NCBI RefSeq assembly: GCF_900101475.1
Contig: NZ_FMZV01000015.1
Coordinates: 62,001-126,000 of the forward strand
Origin: Ruegeria marina
GTDB taxonomy: Bacteria > Pseudomonadota > Alphaproteobacteria > Rhodobacterales > Rhodobacteraceae
Reading direction: 5' to 3'
DNA: 64,000 bases
The position numbers were made by a program, and so were the translations under genes. The notes below the pieces were generated by a model that was not told where the DNA came from, did no database searches, and worked only from the letters and a program-made list of their open reading frames with translations. Positions within the stretch are counted from its first letter, which is position 1. Each line of letters begins with the position of its first letter. Of this stretch, positions 17,574 to 25,910 are shown in pieces.

Positions 17574-19235
17574 ATGGGCGCGAATACTGCCGATGCGATC
17601 ATCGTGGGCAGCGGGCTGGCCGGGCTGGTCGCCGCCGCCGAACTGGGCGACCGGGGCAAGCGGGTGATCCTGCTGGACCAGGAGCCCGAGAGTTTCCTGG
17701 GCGGTCAGGCGTTCTGGTCGCTGGGCGGGCTCTTCATGGTCGACACCCCTGAACAGCGCCGCATGGGCATCCGCGACAGCGCCGACCTGGCCCTGCGCGA
17801 CTGGCTGGGCAGCGCCCGGTTCGACCGGCCCGAGGATGCCTGGCCGCGCAAATGGGCCGAGGCCTATGTGGAATTCGCCGCTGGCGAGATGCGGCCCTGG
17901 CTGCATGCTATGGGCCTCAGGTGGTTCCCGGTGGTGGGCTGGGCCGAGCGCGGCGGGTCCTATGCCGACGGGCACGGCAATTCGGTGCCTCGCTTTCACA
18001 TCACCTGGGGCACCGGGCCGGGGGTGCTGGCGCAGTTCCTGCGCCGGGTGCAGGAGCATGTGACGGCGGGCCGGATCGAGATGCGGTTTCGCCACCAGGT
18101 CAGCCATATCATCATGCAGCACGGTGCCGCGACCGGGGTGTCGGGCGAGGTTCTGGCCGCCGACACCGCCCAACGCGGGCAAAAGACCAACCGCGACGAG
18201 GTGGGCGAGTTCGAGGTCTATGCACCCTCGATCCTGGTCACCTCGGGCGGGATCGGCGGCAATTTCGACCTGGTGCGCAAGGCCTGGCCGCGCGACCGGC
18301 TGGGTGAGCCGCCGCAGCATATGGTGGCGGGCGTGCCCTTTCACGTGGACGGCCGGATGATCGGGATCTCGGAACGGGCGGGCGGCCATGTCATCAACGG
18401 CGACCGGATGTGGCATTACACCGAAGGCGTGCGCAACTGGGATCCGATCTGGCCCGACCATGGCATCCGCATCCTGCCCGGCCCATCGTCGATGTGGTTC
18501 GACGCGCGCGGCAACCGGTTGCCGCCGCCCTGCCTGCCGGGGTTCGACACGCTGTCGACCCTGCGCGAGATCCTGAAGACCGGATTTGAATACAGCTGGT
18601 TCGTGCTGACCCAGACGGTGATCAAGAAGGAATTCGCGCTGTCGGGATCCGAGCAGAACCCCGATTTCACCTCGGCCAAATGGTCCGAGGTGATCCGCCA
18701 GCGCATCCTGTCGGGCAAATCCGCCACCGCCCCGGTCGAGGCCTTCAAACAGCATGGCGAGGATTTTGTCGTCGCCCACAGCCTGAGCGAACTGGTGCGC
18801 GGCATGAACCAGCTGGGCGAGGTGCCGATCGACGAGGCCCATCTGCGCGCCCAGATCGAGGCGCGCGATGCGCAGATGGACAACCCCTTTACCAAGGATG
18901 CGCAGATCATGGCGATCCATGCCGCGCGCAACTATCGCGGCGACCGGCTGATCCGCACCGCCAAGCCGCACAAGTTCCTTGACCCGGCCAACGGCCCGCT
19001 GATCGCGGTCAGGCTGCATGTGCTGACGCGCAAGACGCTGGGCGGGCTGCACACCAATCTCGATGGCCAGATGCTGGGCACGGGCGGCCAGGTGGTGCCG
19101 GGCCTTTTTGCTGCGGGCGAGGTCTCGGGATTCGGCGGCGGCGGCTATCATGGCTACAACGCGCTCGAAGGTACCTTCCTGGGCGGCTGCATCTTCTCGG
19201 GCCGCAATGCCGGACGCTCGCGGGCGATTGCCTGA
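17574..19235 (+). CDS. FAD-binding dehydrogenase (fumarate reductase/KSTD-like)
   Basis: A 553-residue flavoprotein. The Rossmann motif is AIIVGSGLAGLVAAAELGDRG at the N-terminus; FLGGQAFWSLGGLF follows, and a C-terminal FAD-binding segment GEVSGFGGGGYHGYNALEG closes the site. It belongs to the FAD_binding_2 family that includes 3-ketosteroid dehydrogenases and fumarate reductase flavoproteins. ATG 17574 sits six bases after AGGGAGG, better spaced than the ATG at 17568. Substrate unknown. Confidence 0.85.
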   Translation: MGANTADAIIVGSGLAGLVAAAELGDRGKRVILLDQEPESFLGGQAFWSLGGLFMVDTPEQRRMGIRDSADLALRDWLGSARFDRPEDAWPRKWAEAYVEFAAGEMRPWLHAMGLRWFPVVGWAERGGSYADGHGNSVPRFHITWGTGPGVLAQFLRRVQEHVTAGRIEMRFRHQVSHIIMQHGAATGVSGEVLAADTAQRGQKTNRDEVGEFEVYAPSILVTSGGIGGNFDLVRKAWPRDRLGEPPQHMVAGVPFHVDGRMIGISERAGGHVINGDRMWHYTEGVRNWDPIWPDHGIRILPGPSSMWFDARGNRLPPPCLPGFDTLSTLREILKTGFEYSWFVLTQTVIKKEFALSGSEQNPDFTSAKWSEVIRQRILSGKSATAPVEAFKQHGEDFVVAHSLSELVRGMNQLGEVPIDEAHLRAQIEARDAQMDNPFTKDAQIMAIHAARNYRGDRLIRTAKPHKFLDPANGPLIAVRLHVLTRKTLGGLHTNLDGQMLGTGGQVVPGLFAAGEVSGFGGGGYHGYNALEGTFLGGCIFSGRNAGRSRAIA

Positions 19236-19535
19236 CCTTCAGGGAATACCCCGCATCGCCAAAGCGCAACCGCAGAACACTTGTATGAGTTCCGCTGCTG
19301 GGGAATTCGATGGTCGCCCATTCGCCGCATCGACTGACGATCACGTCCTCCACCTTGCACTCCCTATCGGGAAACGCCGCGCGCCACATCCCCGAAATCG
19401 CACCCATCGGCAATCACGGCCGCTCCGCGTTCGGGAACGCGCACGATCCCACCTTGCCGAACAGGCTCCGGGCTTCATCTTTTCCGAAATACTCCGGGGT
19501 GAATGCGGCGCAGCCGCAGAGGGGCGGCGCCGCTC
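19236..19535. other. Intergenic stretch with possible gene remnant
   Basis: Between two convergent genes. On the minus strand a frame from about 19407 gives a plausible protein-like segment (CKVEDVIVSRCGEWATIEF) but continues into the 3' end of the FAD dehydrogenase without a convincing end, and a neighbouring frame also has a protein-like stretch upstream. This looks like a decayed small gene, but I cannot prove it. The right end holds half of the intergenic repeat (copy F). Confidence 0.35.
19481..19530. repeat. Intergenic palindromic repeat, half copy F
   Basis: CTTCATCTTTTCCGAAATACTCCGGGGTGAAT is split over the left edge of this unit and matches the right arm of copy E (CTTCATTCCGCCGCAAATACTC). 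It lies just 3' of the TPM-domain gene on the minus strand and 3' of the FAD dehydrogenase on the plus strand. Confidence 0.55.
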
Positions 19536-20717
19536 CTACCAGCTGCCCGAGGCGCCGCCGCCCGAGGAGGAGCCACCGCCAAAGGATGACCTGCCAGAGC
19601 CACCGCTGCTGCTGTCGCTGACCTTGGGGATCGTGCGTATTTCGCTGTCATGATAGGCGCAGTGCCTGCAATCGTAGTCCACTCGTTTGCGTCCCTCACG
19701 GGACTTGGTGGCCGAGGTCAGCACGGTCGAAGTGGTTGAAAGCGTGCGATAGTTGCACTGAGGGCAGGCGCCATAGCCGGACATCCAGCTTTTATAGCGG
19801 TGAATGTCGATATGGCCGCAACCGGGGCAGTGCCAGACGTCGTAGTCGACGGATTTGAGGAACTCTTCCAGCCGCTGGCCGCCGTCGAGATGCTCGTCAT
19901 CGGCCTCTTCCCCGGCCCGGACCATCATCGCGCGGCATTGCGGGCAAGGGCGCGGGCGGTTGCGCAGATAACGGCGCACCCACAGGGCCAACCCGCCCAG
20001 CGGCACCAGCACCAGCGCCAGCACCCATTCGCCGATCCGGTCGACCGCGCGCGCGATCCAGGACCAGCCGCGCTGTGCTGTGCCCATGTCCCAGTCTCCG
20101 GGATAGCTGCCGGTCAGTTCACGCACGGTTTCGTCCACCCCGGCCTCGATCCCCTGCTGGTATGCGTCGCGGCGGAAATACGGCAGGAAGCCCACGTCGA
20201 TCACCCGCTGCATCCGGGCGTCCCAGCTGCTGTCGTAACCGGCGCCGATCTCGATCCGCATCCGCCGGTCAAAGCGGGCGATCAGCACCAGCAACCCGTC
20301 GTTGCGGGTCGCGTTGCCAATGCCCCATGCGTTGAAAAGGCCGGTGGCGAAGGGCTCGATCTCGCCTTGGTGGCCGTACTGCCCCATGCTGTCGATGGTC
20401 AGCACGGTCATCTCGATGCCGGAGAAATCGTAAAGGTCGATCAGCGTGGCGCGAATGCGGTCTTCGGCCGCGTCATCGAGCAGGTCGGCATAGTCGTTTA
20501 CATAGACATCTTCATAGCCGGGATAGGCAAGCCCATCCGTCCCGGTGACGGTACGCGGTGACTTTTCGTCTTCGATCTTCACGGCTTCGGCGGGGGGATT
20601 GAGCGGCACCACCGAGACGGGCCGGGTCAGCAATCCAACGCCATAACCGATGGCCCAGCCCAGAAACAGCACCACGCCGGCGATGGTCAGCGCCACGCGG
20701 ATGTCCTGTCTGGTCAT
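19536..20717 (-). CDS. TPM-domain membrane protein with zinc ribbons
   Basis: About 393 residues. One N-terminal membrane helix (VALTIAGVVLFLGWAIGYGVGLL) is followed by a TPM (YgcG/Psb32-type) domain, VNDYADLLDD to MRIEIGAGYD, then a second helix near WVLALVLVPLGGLALWV. The rest is cytosolic, with Cys pairs CPQC, CPGC, CPQC and CRHC (zinc ribbons), and a C-terminal Ser/Gly-rich tail containing SSFGGG, usual in TPM proteins. Bacillus YdjH is a comparable TPM protein encoded with SPFH and zinc-ribbon proteins. Start at ATG 20717, just before the first helix. Confidence 0.82.
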   Translation of the reverse strand: MTRQDIRVALTIAGVVLFLGWAIGYGVGLLTRPVSVVPLNPPAEAVKIEDEKSPRTVTGTDGLAYPGYEDVYVNDYADLLDDAAEDRIRATLIDLYDFSGIEMTVLTIDSMGQYGHQGEIEPFATGLFNAWGIGNATRNDGLLVLIARFDRRMRIEIGAGYDSSWDARMQRVIDVGFLPYFRRDAYQQGIEAGVDETVRELTGSYPGDWDMGTAQRGWSWIARAVDRIGEWVLALVLVPLGGLALWVRRYLRNRPRPCPQCRAMMVRAGEEADDEHLDGGQRLEEFLKSVDYDVWHCPGCGHIDIHRYKSWMSGYGACPQCNYRTLSTTSTVLTSATKSREGRKRVDYDCRHCAYHDSEIRTIPKVSDSSSGGSGRSSFGGGSSSGGGASGSW

Positions 20718-20774
20718 GCCTGCCCTCCTGCGTTTGCGGCAGCATAGGCACAAGCCGGGCCTGCGGCCAAGGGG

Positions 20775-21512
20775 TTACGGCAGCCGCGTCAGACGCAGGA
20801 CCTCGCCGCCTTGCGCGTCGTTCATGACCAGTGTTTCACCGTCGATGGTGAAGCCCGCAACACGCGGGAAGGCCGCAAGAAGCGCCCGGTCCAGCGTCTC
20901 GGCCTGTTCGGAACAGGCCATAAGGGTGCCGGCCATGTTGGCAGGCAGCGTCAGCTTGTCGCCGGCAACCTCGGCCGTGCCCCGGAAACTGTTGCAGGCC
21001 CCGCGCAGGCCAAAACCGCCACCGGCGGCAAAGGCGATTTCGGGCATCCGTTCCGCCTCGACCGCAGCGCCGTCGAGATGCGACACGCGCCAGCTGGTGT
21101 TTTCAAGAGAATTCGGGTCCGCCTGCGGGACCCGGACCAGCATCAGGTCCACGCGATCGCCCGCGCCGCGGGTCAGCACCGCATTCTTCGTGTCGGTGAT
21201 GAAAAGCAGCTTGTCGCCCAGCAGGATCCGGGCCGAGACCGAATAGCTCATCGCCGGTTCGATCAGCGCATCGTCATAGGCCAGTTCGAACGCCTGCGGC
21301 ACGCCGGTCATCGCGAAGCGGCGCGCCGACAGGACGGTGGCGGCCACATCCATCCGCGAGACGTCGAGCAACTGGACCTCAAGCACCGCCTCGGGCGGCA
21401 GGGCGATCCGTTCGCGATACCCGGCGGTTCCGGTCACGGTTCCAGCCATTGCGCTGCCTCCAATTGTGGCGGCCATGCAAAGCGCCACCCACCCAGCAAA
21501 CCGTTTCATCAT
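20775..21512 (-). CDS. YbaY-like plus META domain secreted protein
   Basis: A 245-residue exported protein with a signal peptide (GWVALCMAATIGGSAMA). Residues about 25-125 match the type III secretion lipoprotein/YbaY beta-domain (LPPEAVLEVQLLDVSR, FELAYDD, YSVSARI), and residues about 135-245 are a META/HslJ domain (LENTSWRV, GACNSFRGTAEVAGDKL, CSEQAETLDRALLAAF). Its cysteine in GACNS pairs naturally with the one in ACSEQ. No lipobox is visible, so it is periplasmic rather than a lipoprotein. Two adjacent ATGs (21512, 21509) are possible starts. Confidence 0.85.
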   Translation of the reverse strand: MMKRFAGWVALCMAATIGGSAMAGTVTGTAGYRERIALPPEAVLEVQLLDVSRMDVAATVLSARRFAMTGVPQAFELAYDDALIEPAMSYSVSARILLGDKLLFITDTKNAVLTRGAGDRVDLMLVRVPQADPNSLENTSWRVSHLDGAAVEAERMPEIAFAAGGGFGLRGACNSFRGTAEVAGDKLTLPANMAGTLMACSEQAETLDRALLAAFPRVAGFTIDGETLVMNDAQGGEVLRLTRLP

Positions 21513-21609
21513 GCCAAGACCTTTCGAAAATGAATGCGATCGTGTCAGACAGATCGGAGCAAAGATCGCACATTCAAGTCAAGCGCTACAAAACGCTGCG
21601 TTCACAGTC

Positions 21610-23388
21610 CTACAGCGGCCAGATGAACGGGATCAGCGCCGAGACCAACAGGCCCATGGTCAGGTTCAGCGGAATTCCGACCTTCATGAAATCGGTAAAG
21701 CGATAGCCGCCCGGCCCGTAGACCAGCATGTTTGTCTGATACCCGATCGGCGTGGCGAAAGAGGCTGAGGCCGCGATCATGACCGCCACCACCAACGGGC
21801 GCGGATCGAGCCCGGTCGCCTGTGCCAGACCGATGGCAATCGGGGTCACGACGACGGCCACCGCGTTGTTCGAAACCAACTCTGTCAACACCGATGTGAG
21901 CAAGTAAATCGCCCAGATTATCAAGAAGGGCGGCAGGTTGCTCAGCCCCGGCGCGATGGCCTCGACGATCAACCGAACCGCACCCGAGCTTTCCAGCGCC
22001 GCGCCGATGGCCAGCATGGAAAAGATCAGCGCCAGCAGCCGCCCGTCGACAAAGGAGAACGCCTCGTCCGCGTCGATGCAGCGGGTGGCCAGAACCAGCG
22101 CCACGGCCACGATGGACAGCATCAGGATCGGCGCAACCCCCAGCCCCGCCAGCGCCACGATCCCCACCAGCGAGGCCACCGCTATCGGCGCATGACCGCG
22201 CCGATAGGCGCGCGCCGAGGGATGCGAGACATCGACCATCTCCATGTCCGCCGCCAGCCGCTGGATATCGGCGGGTGCGCCTTCGAGCAGGAGCGTATCG
22301 CCCACCTTGACGATCAGCTGTTCCAGCTGGCGGCCGATGTTCTGGTTGCGGCGGTGTACCGCCAGCACATAGACGCCGTAACGCCGACGCAGGCGCATCT
22401 CGCCCAGCGAGCGACCCACCATGCGGCAGCCTGGGGTGATCAGCACCTCGACCGTCGTCGTCTCGACCGCCGAGACCTGATCGACACGCTTCAGTTCCTT
22501 GTTGCGTTGCAGGCTCAGCAGCTCGGTCATCTGGGTGCGCAGCACGACCCGGTCGCCCACCTGCAACTCGACCCCCTTGAGATTGCGCCTGAGCGACAGA
22601 TCGCCCCGGATCACGTCGATCAGCCGGACGCCGGGGCGCTTGAACAGCTGTACACCCGTCACCTCGCGCCCGATCAGGTTGCTTTCGGGGGGGATCACCG
22701 CCTCGGTGAAGAATTTCATCTTGGACTTGTCCGAGAGCAGCATGGCCATGCTGTCGCGCACGGGCAACAGGCGGGGGGCAACGAAGCGCAGATAGATCAT
22801 GCCCCAGGCCACCACCGCGATGCCCAGCGGCGTGACCTCGAAGATCGAGAACGCCTCCAACCCCTGCACCCGCGCCACGCCATCGACCAGCAGGTTGGTC
22901 GAGGTTCCGATCAGCGTCAGCGTGCCGCCCATGATCGCGCCATAGCTGAGCGGGATCAGCAGCTTGGAGGCGGCGACATCCAGCGTGCGGGCGATCTGCA
23001 CGAAGACCGGGATCATCACCACCACGACCGGCGTGTTCGAGACGAAGGCCGAGGCGACCACGACAAAGGCCATCAACAGACCGATGGCAAAGCGGGCATT
23101 GGTCTGTGCCTGCCGCTGTGCGATCGAGGTGAAGGCATCGAGCGCGCCGGTGCGCACAAGCGCCCCCATGATGATGAACATGGCCGCGATGGTCCAGGGC
23201 GCCGGGTTCGACAGCACCGGCAGCGCTGCGTCATAGGGCAGAACCCCGGTCACCAGCATTACCGAGACGCCCAGAATGGCCACCACCTCGGTCGGGAACA
23301 CCTCGCGCAGGAACAGCACGAACATGGCCACCACAATCCCCAGGGTCAGGATGGCGCTGCCGGTTTCACTCAATGTCAGGAATTGCAT
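21610..23388 (-). CDS. SLC13/DASS family permease with RCK_C domains
   Basis: A 592-residue transporter with the same plan as the protein at 10877-12670: membrane half 1 with SNTPVVVVMIPVF and IGTSTNLLVDG, a cytosolic section with two TrkA-C domains (VELQVGDRVVLRTQ, VKVGDTLLLEG), membrane half 2 with SNNAVAVVVTPIAIG and ATPIGYQTNMLVYG. It is a distant paralogue in the same subfamily. Ion/substrate not predictable; sulfate or carboxylate likely. Confidence 0.88.
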   Translation of the reverse strand: MQFLTLSETGSAILTLGIVVAMFVLFLREVFPTEVVAILGVSVMLVTGVLPYDAALPVLSNPAPWTIAAMFIIMGALVRTGALDAFTSIAQRQAQTNARFAIGLLMAFVVVASAFVSNTPVVVVMIPVFVQIARTLDVAASKLLIPLSYGAIMGGTLTLIGTSTNLLVDGVARVQGLEAFSIFEVTPLGIAVVAWGMIYLRFVAPRLLPVRDSMAMLLSDKSKMKFFTEAVIPPESNLIGREVTGVQLFKRPGVRLIDVIRGDLSLRRNLKGVELQVGDRVVLRTQMTELLSLQRNKELKRVDQVSAVETTTVEVLITPGCRMVGRSLGEMRLRRRYGVYVLAVHRRNQNIGRQLEQLIVKVGDTLLLEGAPADIQRLAADMEMVDVSHPSARAYRRGHAPIAVASLVGIVALAGLGVAPILMLSIVAVALVLATRCIDADEAFSFVDGRLLALIFSMLAIGAALESSGAVRLIVEAIAPGLSNLPPFLIIWAIYLLTSVLTELVSNNAVAVVVTPIAIGLAQATGLDPRPLVVAVMIAASASFATPIGYQTNMLVYGPGGYRFTDFMKVGIPLNLTMGLLVSALIPFIWPL

Positions 23389-23432
23389 TTCGAACTGTTA
23401 TGATCCAATCGGGCCTGGCATCAGTGCCGGCG

Positions 23433-24356
23433 TCAAGTTTCCCGTATCGTTCCCGTCTGGGCAAGCCCATCCTTGGGCCGTGGCTGTACCAGGAACACGC
23501 CCAGCAGAATCAGGCCCATGGCCGCCCAGATATAAGGCGAATAGCTCTCGCCCAGCAGCGCCATCGCCCAGAGCACCCCGGTCGCGGTGACGACATAGCT
23601 GACCTGAACCGCAAAGACGGCGCCGGCCTGCCCCACCAGCCAGACATAGCCCGCATAGGCAAAGACATGGATCAACGACGAGGCGATCAGCGCCCATTCG
23701 GGCGCGCCCCAGGGCGCCAGCGGCGAGATGAACTGGCCCGAGGTCAGCGCCAACGGCAGGGCAATCGCAGCGCCCACGAGTGAGGCGCCGAACAGCACCT
23801 GGATCGCGTCTAGCCCCGCCGTGCCCCAGCGCGCGACATAATTGCCCTCGACCGCGTAGCAGAGCGGCGCCACCAGCGCCAGCGGCAGCCAGGCCAGCAT
23901 CGACCGGTCGGGCAGGCTCGCTTCGGGCAGCACCAGCAGCAGGACGCCGGCCAGCCCGGCAGCCAGGCCGCCGAAACGGCGCGAACTGAACGGCTCCAAC
24001 CCCAGGCCCAGGGCGATGGGAAAGGCCATCATCGGGATGAGCGACATCAGGATCGACATCAACCCGGCGGGCAGGTGCGTAATGGCCCGGTAAGAGGCCG
24101 CGTTCGGCACCAGCGTGCCCACCAGCGCGATGATCAGGCAAACCGCCAGGGTCCGCCGGGTCACAGGCAGGCCGCGCCCGCGCATGACGGACACGCCAGC
24201 CATGACGCCCGCCCCGATCACCAGTTGCCAGAAGATCAGGCCCAGCGGCTGATGCCCGGTGCTGACCGCGATCTTGGTCAGCGGCTGGGTCAGCCCCCAG
24301 CCCGCCCCGAAGAGCAGCAAGAGACCGACATTCAGGGCCAGCGCCTGTCGGGTCAT
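23433..24356 (-). CDS. EamA/DMT family transporter
   Basis: A 307-residue, ten-helix DMT permease; GWGLTQPLTKIAV in helix 1 and LLGESYSPYIWAAMGLILLGVFLVQPRP at the end of the second EamA repeat are typical. Its start codon overlaps the stop of the phosphoesterase gene by four bases (ATGA), so the two are translationally coupled. Substrate unknown. Confidence 0.86.
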   Translation of the reverse strand: MTRQALALNVGLLLLFGAGWGLTQPLTKIAVSTGHQPLGLIFWQLVIGAGVMAGVSVMRGRGLPVTRRTLAVCLIIALVGTLVPNAASYRAITHLPAGLMSILMSLIPMMAFPIALGLGLEPFSSRRFGGLAAGLAGVLLLVLPEASLPDRSMLAWLPLALVAPLCYAVEGNYVARWGTAGLDAIQVLFGASLVGAAIALPLALTSGQFISPLAPWGAPEWALIASSLIHVFAYAGYVWLVGQAGAVFAVQVSYVVTATGVLWAMALLGESYSPYIWAAMGLILLGVFLVQPRPKDGLAQTGTIRET

Positions 24357-25165
24357 GGACCGGCCTGCTCCAGCCGGCCACCCACGCGCACCATCGCGAT
24401 GCGGGTCGCCGCACCGGTGCGGTCATCAGTCTCGATATAGACGCCCGAGACGGTCGCAGCGCCCAGCGCCGGGGTAAAGCGGGTCCTGGCCATGCCGGTG
24501 ATGAAGCGGCGCATCGGCTCGGCCTTGTCCATCCCGATGACCGAGTGGTAATCGCCGCACATGCCGGCATCGCTCAGGTACCCGGTGCCGCCCGGCATCA
24601 CCATGGCATCCGCCGTGGGCACATGGGTATGGGTGCCCACCACCAAGCTGGCGCGCCCGTCGCAGAAATGACCCATCGCCATCTTCTCCGATGTCGCCTC
24701 GCAATGCATGTCGACGATCACCGCATTGGCCAGCCTGCCGCGCGGATGCGTCTTGAGCACCGGCTCGATCGCCGAGAACGGATCGTCATAGGGACGTTTC
24801 ATGAAAACCTGTCCCAGCACCTGCGCCACCAGCACCTTGCGCCCGCCCGGCGCGTTGAACAGCCGATGCCCCCGCCCCGGCGCGCCCTTGGCAAAGTTGA
24901 TCGGCCGGACGATGCGGCTCTCGCCTTCGATGTATTGCAGCATGTCCTTCTGGTCGAAGGCATGATCGCCCAGCGTCAGGCAATCGGCCCCGGCATCGAG
25001 CAGCACCTTGGCATGCTCGCCCGACAGGCCCATGCCGTTCGAGGCATTCTCGCCATTGACCACCACAAAATCGAGCTTCCACTCCGCCCGCAGCCGCGGC
25101 AGGTGCTCAACCACGGCCGCGCGCCCGGCGCGGCCCATCACATCGCCAAGAAACAGTATCTTCAT
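24353..25165 (-). CDS. YmdB-like metallophosphoesterase (TIGR00282 family)
   Basis: A 270-residue protein. MKILFLGDVMGRAGR, VVNGENASNGMGL, LTLGDHAFDQ and GTHTHVPTAD give the Asp, Glu/Asn, Asn/Asp and two His ligands of the dinuclear metal site of the YmdB family (2',3'-cyclic nucleotide phosphodiesterases affecting RNA and biofilm genes in Bacillus). DAGMCGDYHSVIGMDK is another signature. ATG 25165 is the family start. It overlaps the DMT transporter gene downstream. Confidence 0.92.
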   Translation of the reverse strand: MKILFLGDVMGRAGRAAVVEHLPRLRAEWKLDFVVVNGENASNGMGLSGEHAKVLLDAGADCLTLGDHAFDQKDMLQYIEGESRIVRPINFAKGAPGRGHRLFNAPGGRKVLVAQVLGQVFMKRPYDDPFSAIEPVLKTHPRGRLANAVIVDMHCEATSEKMAMGHFCDGRASLVVGTHTHVPTADAMVMPGGTGYLSDAGMCGDYHSVIGMDKAEPMRRFITGMARTRFTPALGAATVSGVYIETDDRTGAATRIAMVRVGGRLEQAGP

Positions 25166-25213
25166 GGTCCCGGTCCTAGGCGGCGGCGCGCCTTCGGGCA
25201 AGCGGGAAATGCA

Positions 25214-25335
25214 GGGGGCGCTGCCCCCGTCGCCTTCGGCGCCTCCCCCGGAGTATTTTCAACCAGAAAGAAGCAGAAGCGGAATTGGGCTTCTTTCTGG
25301 TGAAAAATACTCCGGAGCTCGAGGCAGAGCCTCGC
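25214..25335. repeat. Intergenic palindromic repeat, copy B (most complete)
   Basis: Left arm CCGGAGTATTTTCAACCAGA followed by AAGAAGC; right arm GCTTCTTTCTGGTG followed by AAAAATACTCCGGAG. The inner arms (25262-25274 and 25289-25301) are exact complements, giving a stem of about 27 pairs with a short loop. A GGGGGCGCTGCCCCC hairpin precedes and GAGGCAGAGCCTCGC follows. It lies 3' of the 5-formyl-THF cyclo-ligase gene and could terminate transcription. Confidence 0.85.
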
Positions 25336-25342
25336 AAAATGC

Positions 25343-25900
25343 TCAAAAACTCAGCACCCGGCTTTCGGTGACCACCATGTCAAGCGGTTGATCGGTGGGT
25401 TCGAGCGGCAGCACCTCGGCCTCTTGCGCGTCGAAGGCAAAGCCGATGGCGAGCGTGGCGCGTTTTGCCCGCAGCAGTTCCAGCGTGCGATCGTAGAAGC
25501 CGCCCCCATAACCCAGCCGGCCGCCGCGTGCGTCGAAGGCCACCAGTGGCACGATCAGGATCTCGGGCTCCATCCAGTCGTCGATTTCCGGCACCATCGC
25601 CCCGAACGGCCCTTCGCGCAGCGGACCATCGGGATCCCAGCGCGAGAACCGCAGCGGAAGGCCCGCGCCCTGGATCACCGGCACACCGACAGGGCCATGC
25701 GCCGCCGCTTCGGCCATGGCGGGCAGCGGGTCGATCTCGGTACGGATCGACATGTAGCCCGACAGCGGCACCCCGCGATATCCGGCCAGGATTTCCGACA
25801 ACCGCCCCGCCGCGCCGGCGGGCCGCGTGTCGAAAGCCGCCTTGCGGCGGGCAAAGGCGGCCTTGCGGGCGGCAGCCTTGATCTCGGTCAGGTCGTCCAT
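25343..25900 (-). CDS. 5-formyltetrahydrofolate cyclo-ligase
   Basis: A 185-residue protein converting 5-formyl-THF to 5,10-methenyl-THF with ATP. RLGYGGGFYDRTLEL is the nucleotide-binding signature; VPLSGYMSIRTEIDP and PEILIVPLVAFDARGG are also family typical. ATG 25900 gives the expected length; upstream codons overlap mgtE. It lies 10 bases downstream of mgtE and is probably co-transcribed with it. Confidence 0.93.
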   Translation of the reverse strand: MDDLTEIKAAARKAAFARRKAAFDTRPAGAAGRLSEILAGYRGVPLSGYMSIRTEIDPLPAMAEAAAHGPVGVPVIQGAGLPLRFSRWDPDGPLREGPFGAMVPEIDDWMEPEILIVPLVAFDARGGRLGYGGGFYDRTLELLRAKRATLAIGFAFDAQEAEVLPLEPTDQPLDMVVTESRVLSF

Positions 25901-25910
25901 GCGGCACCTT

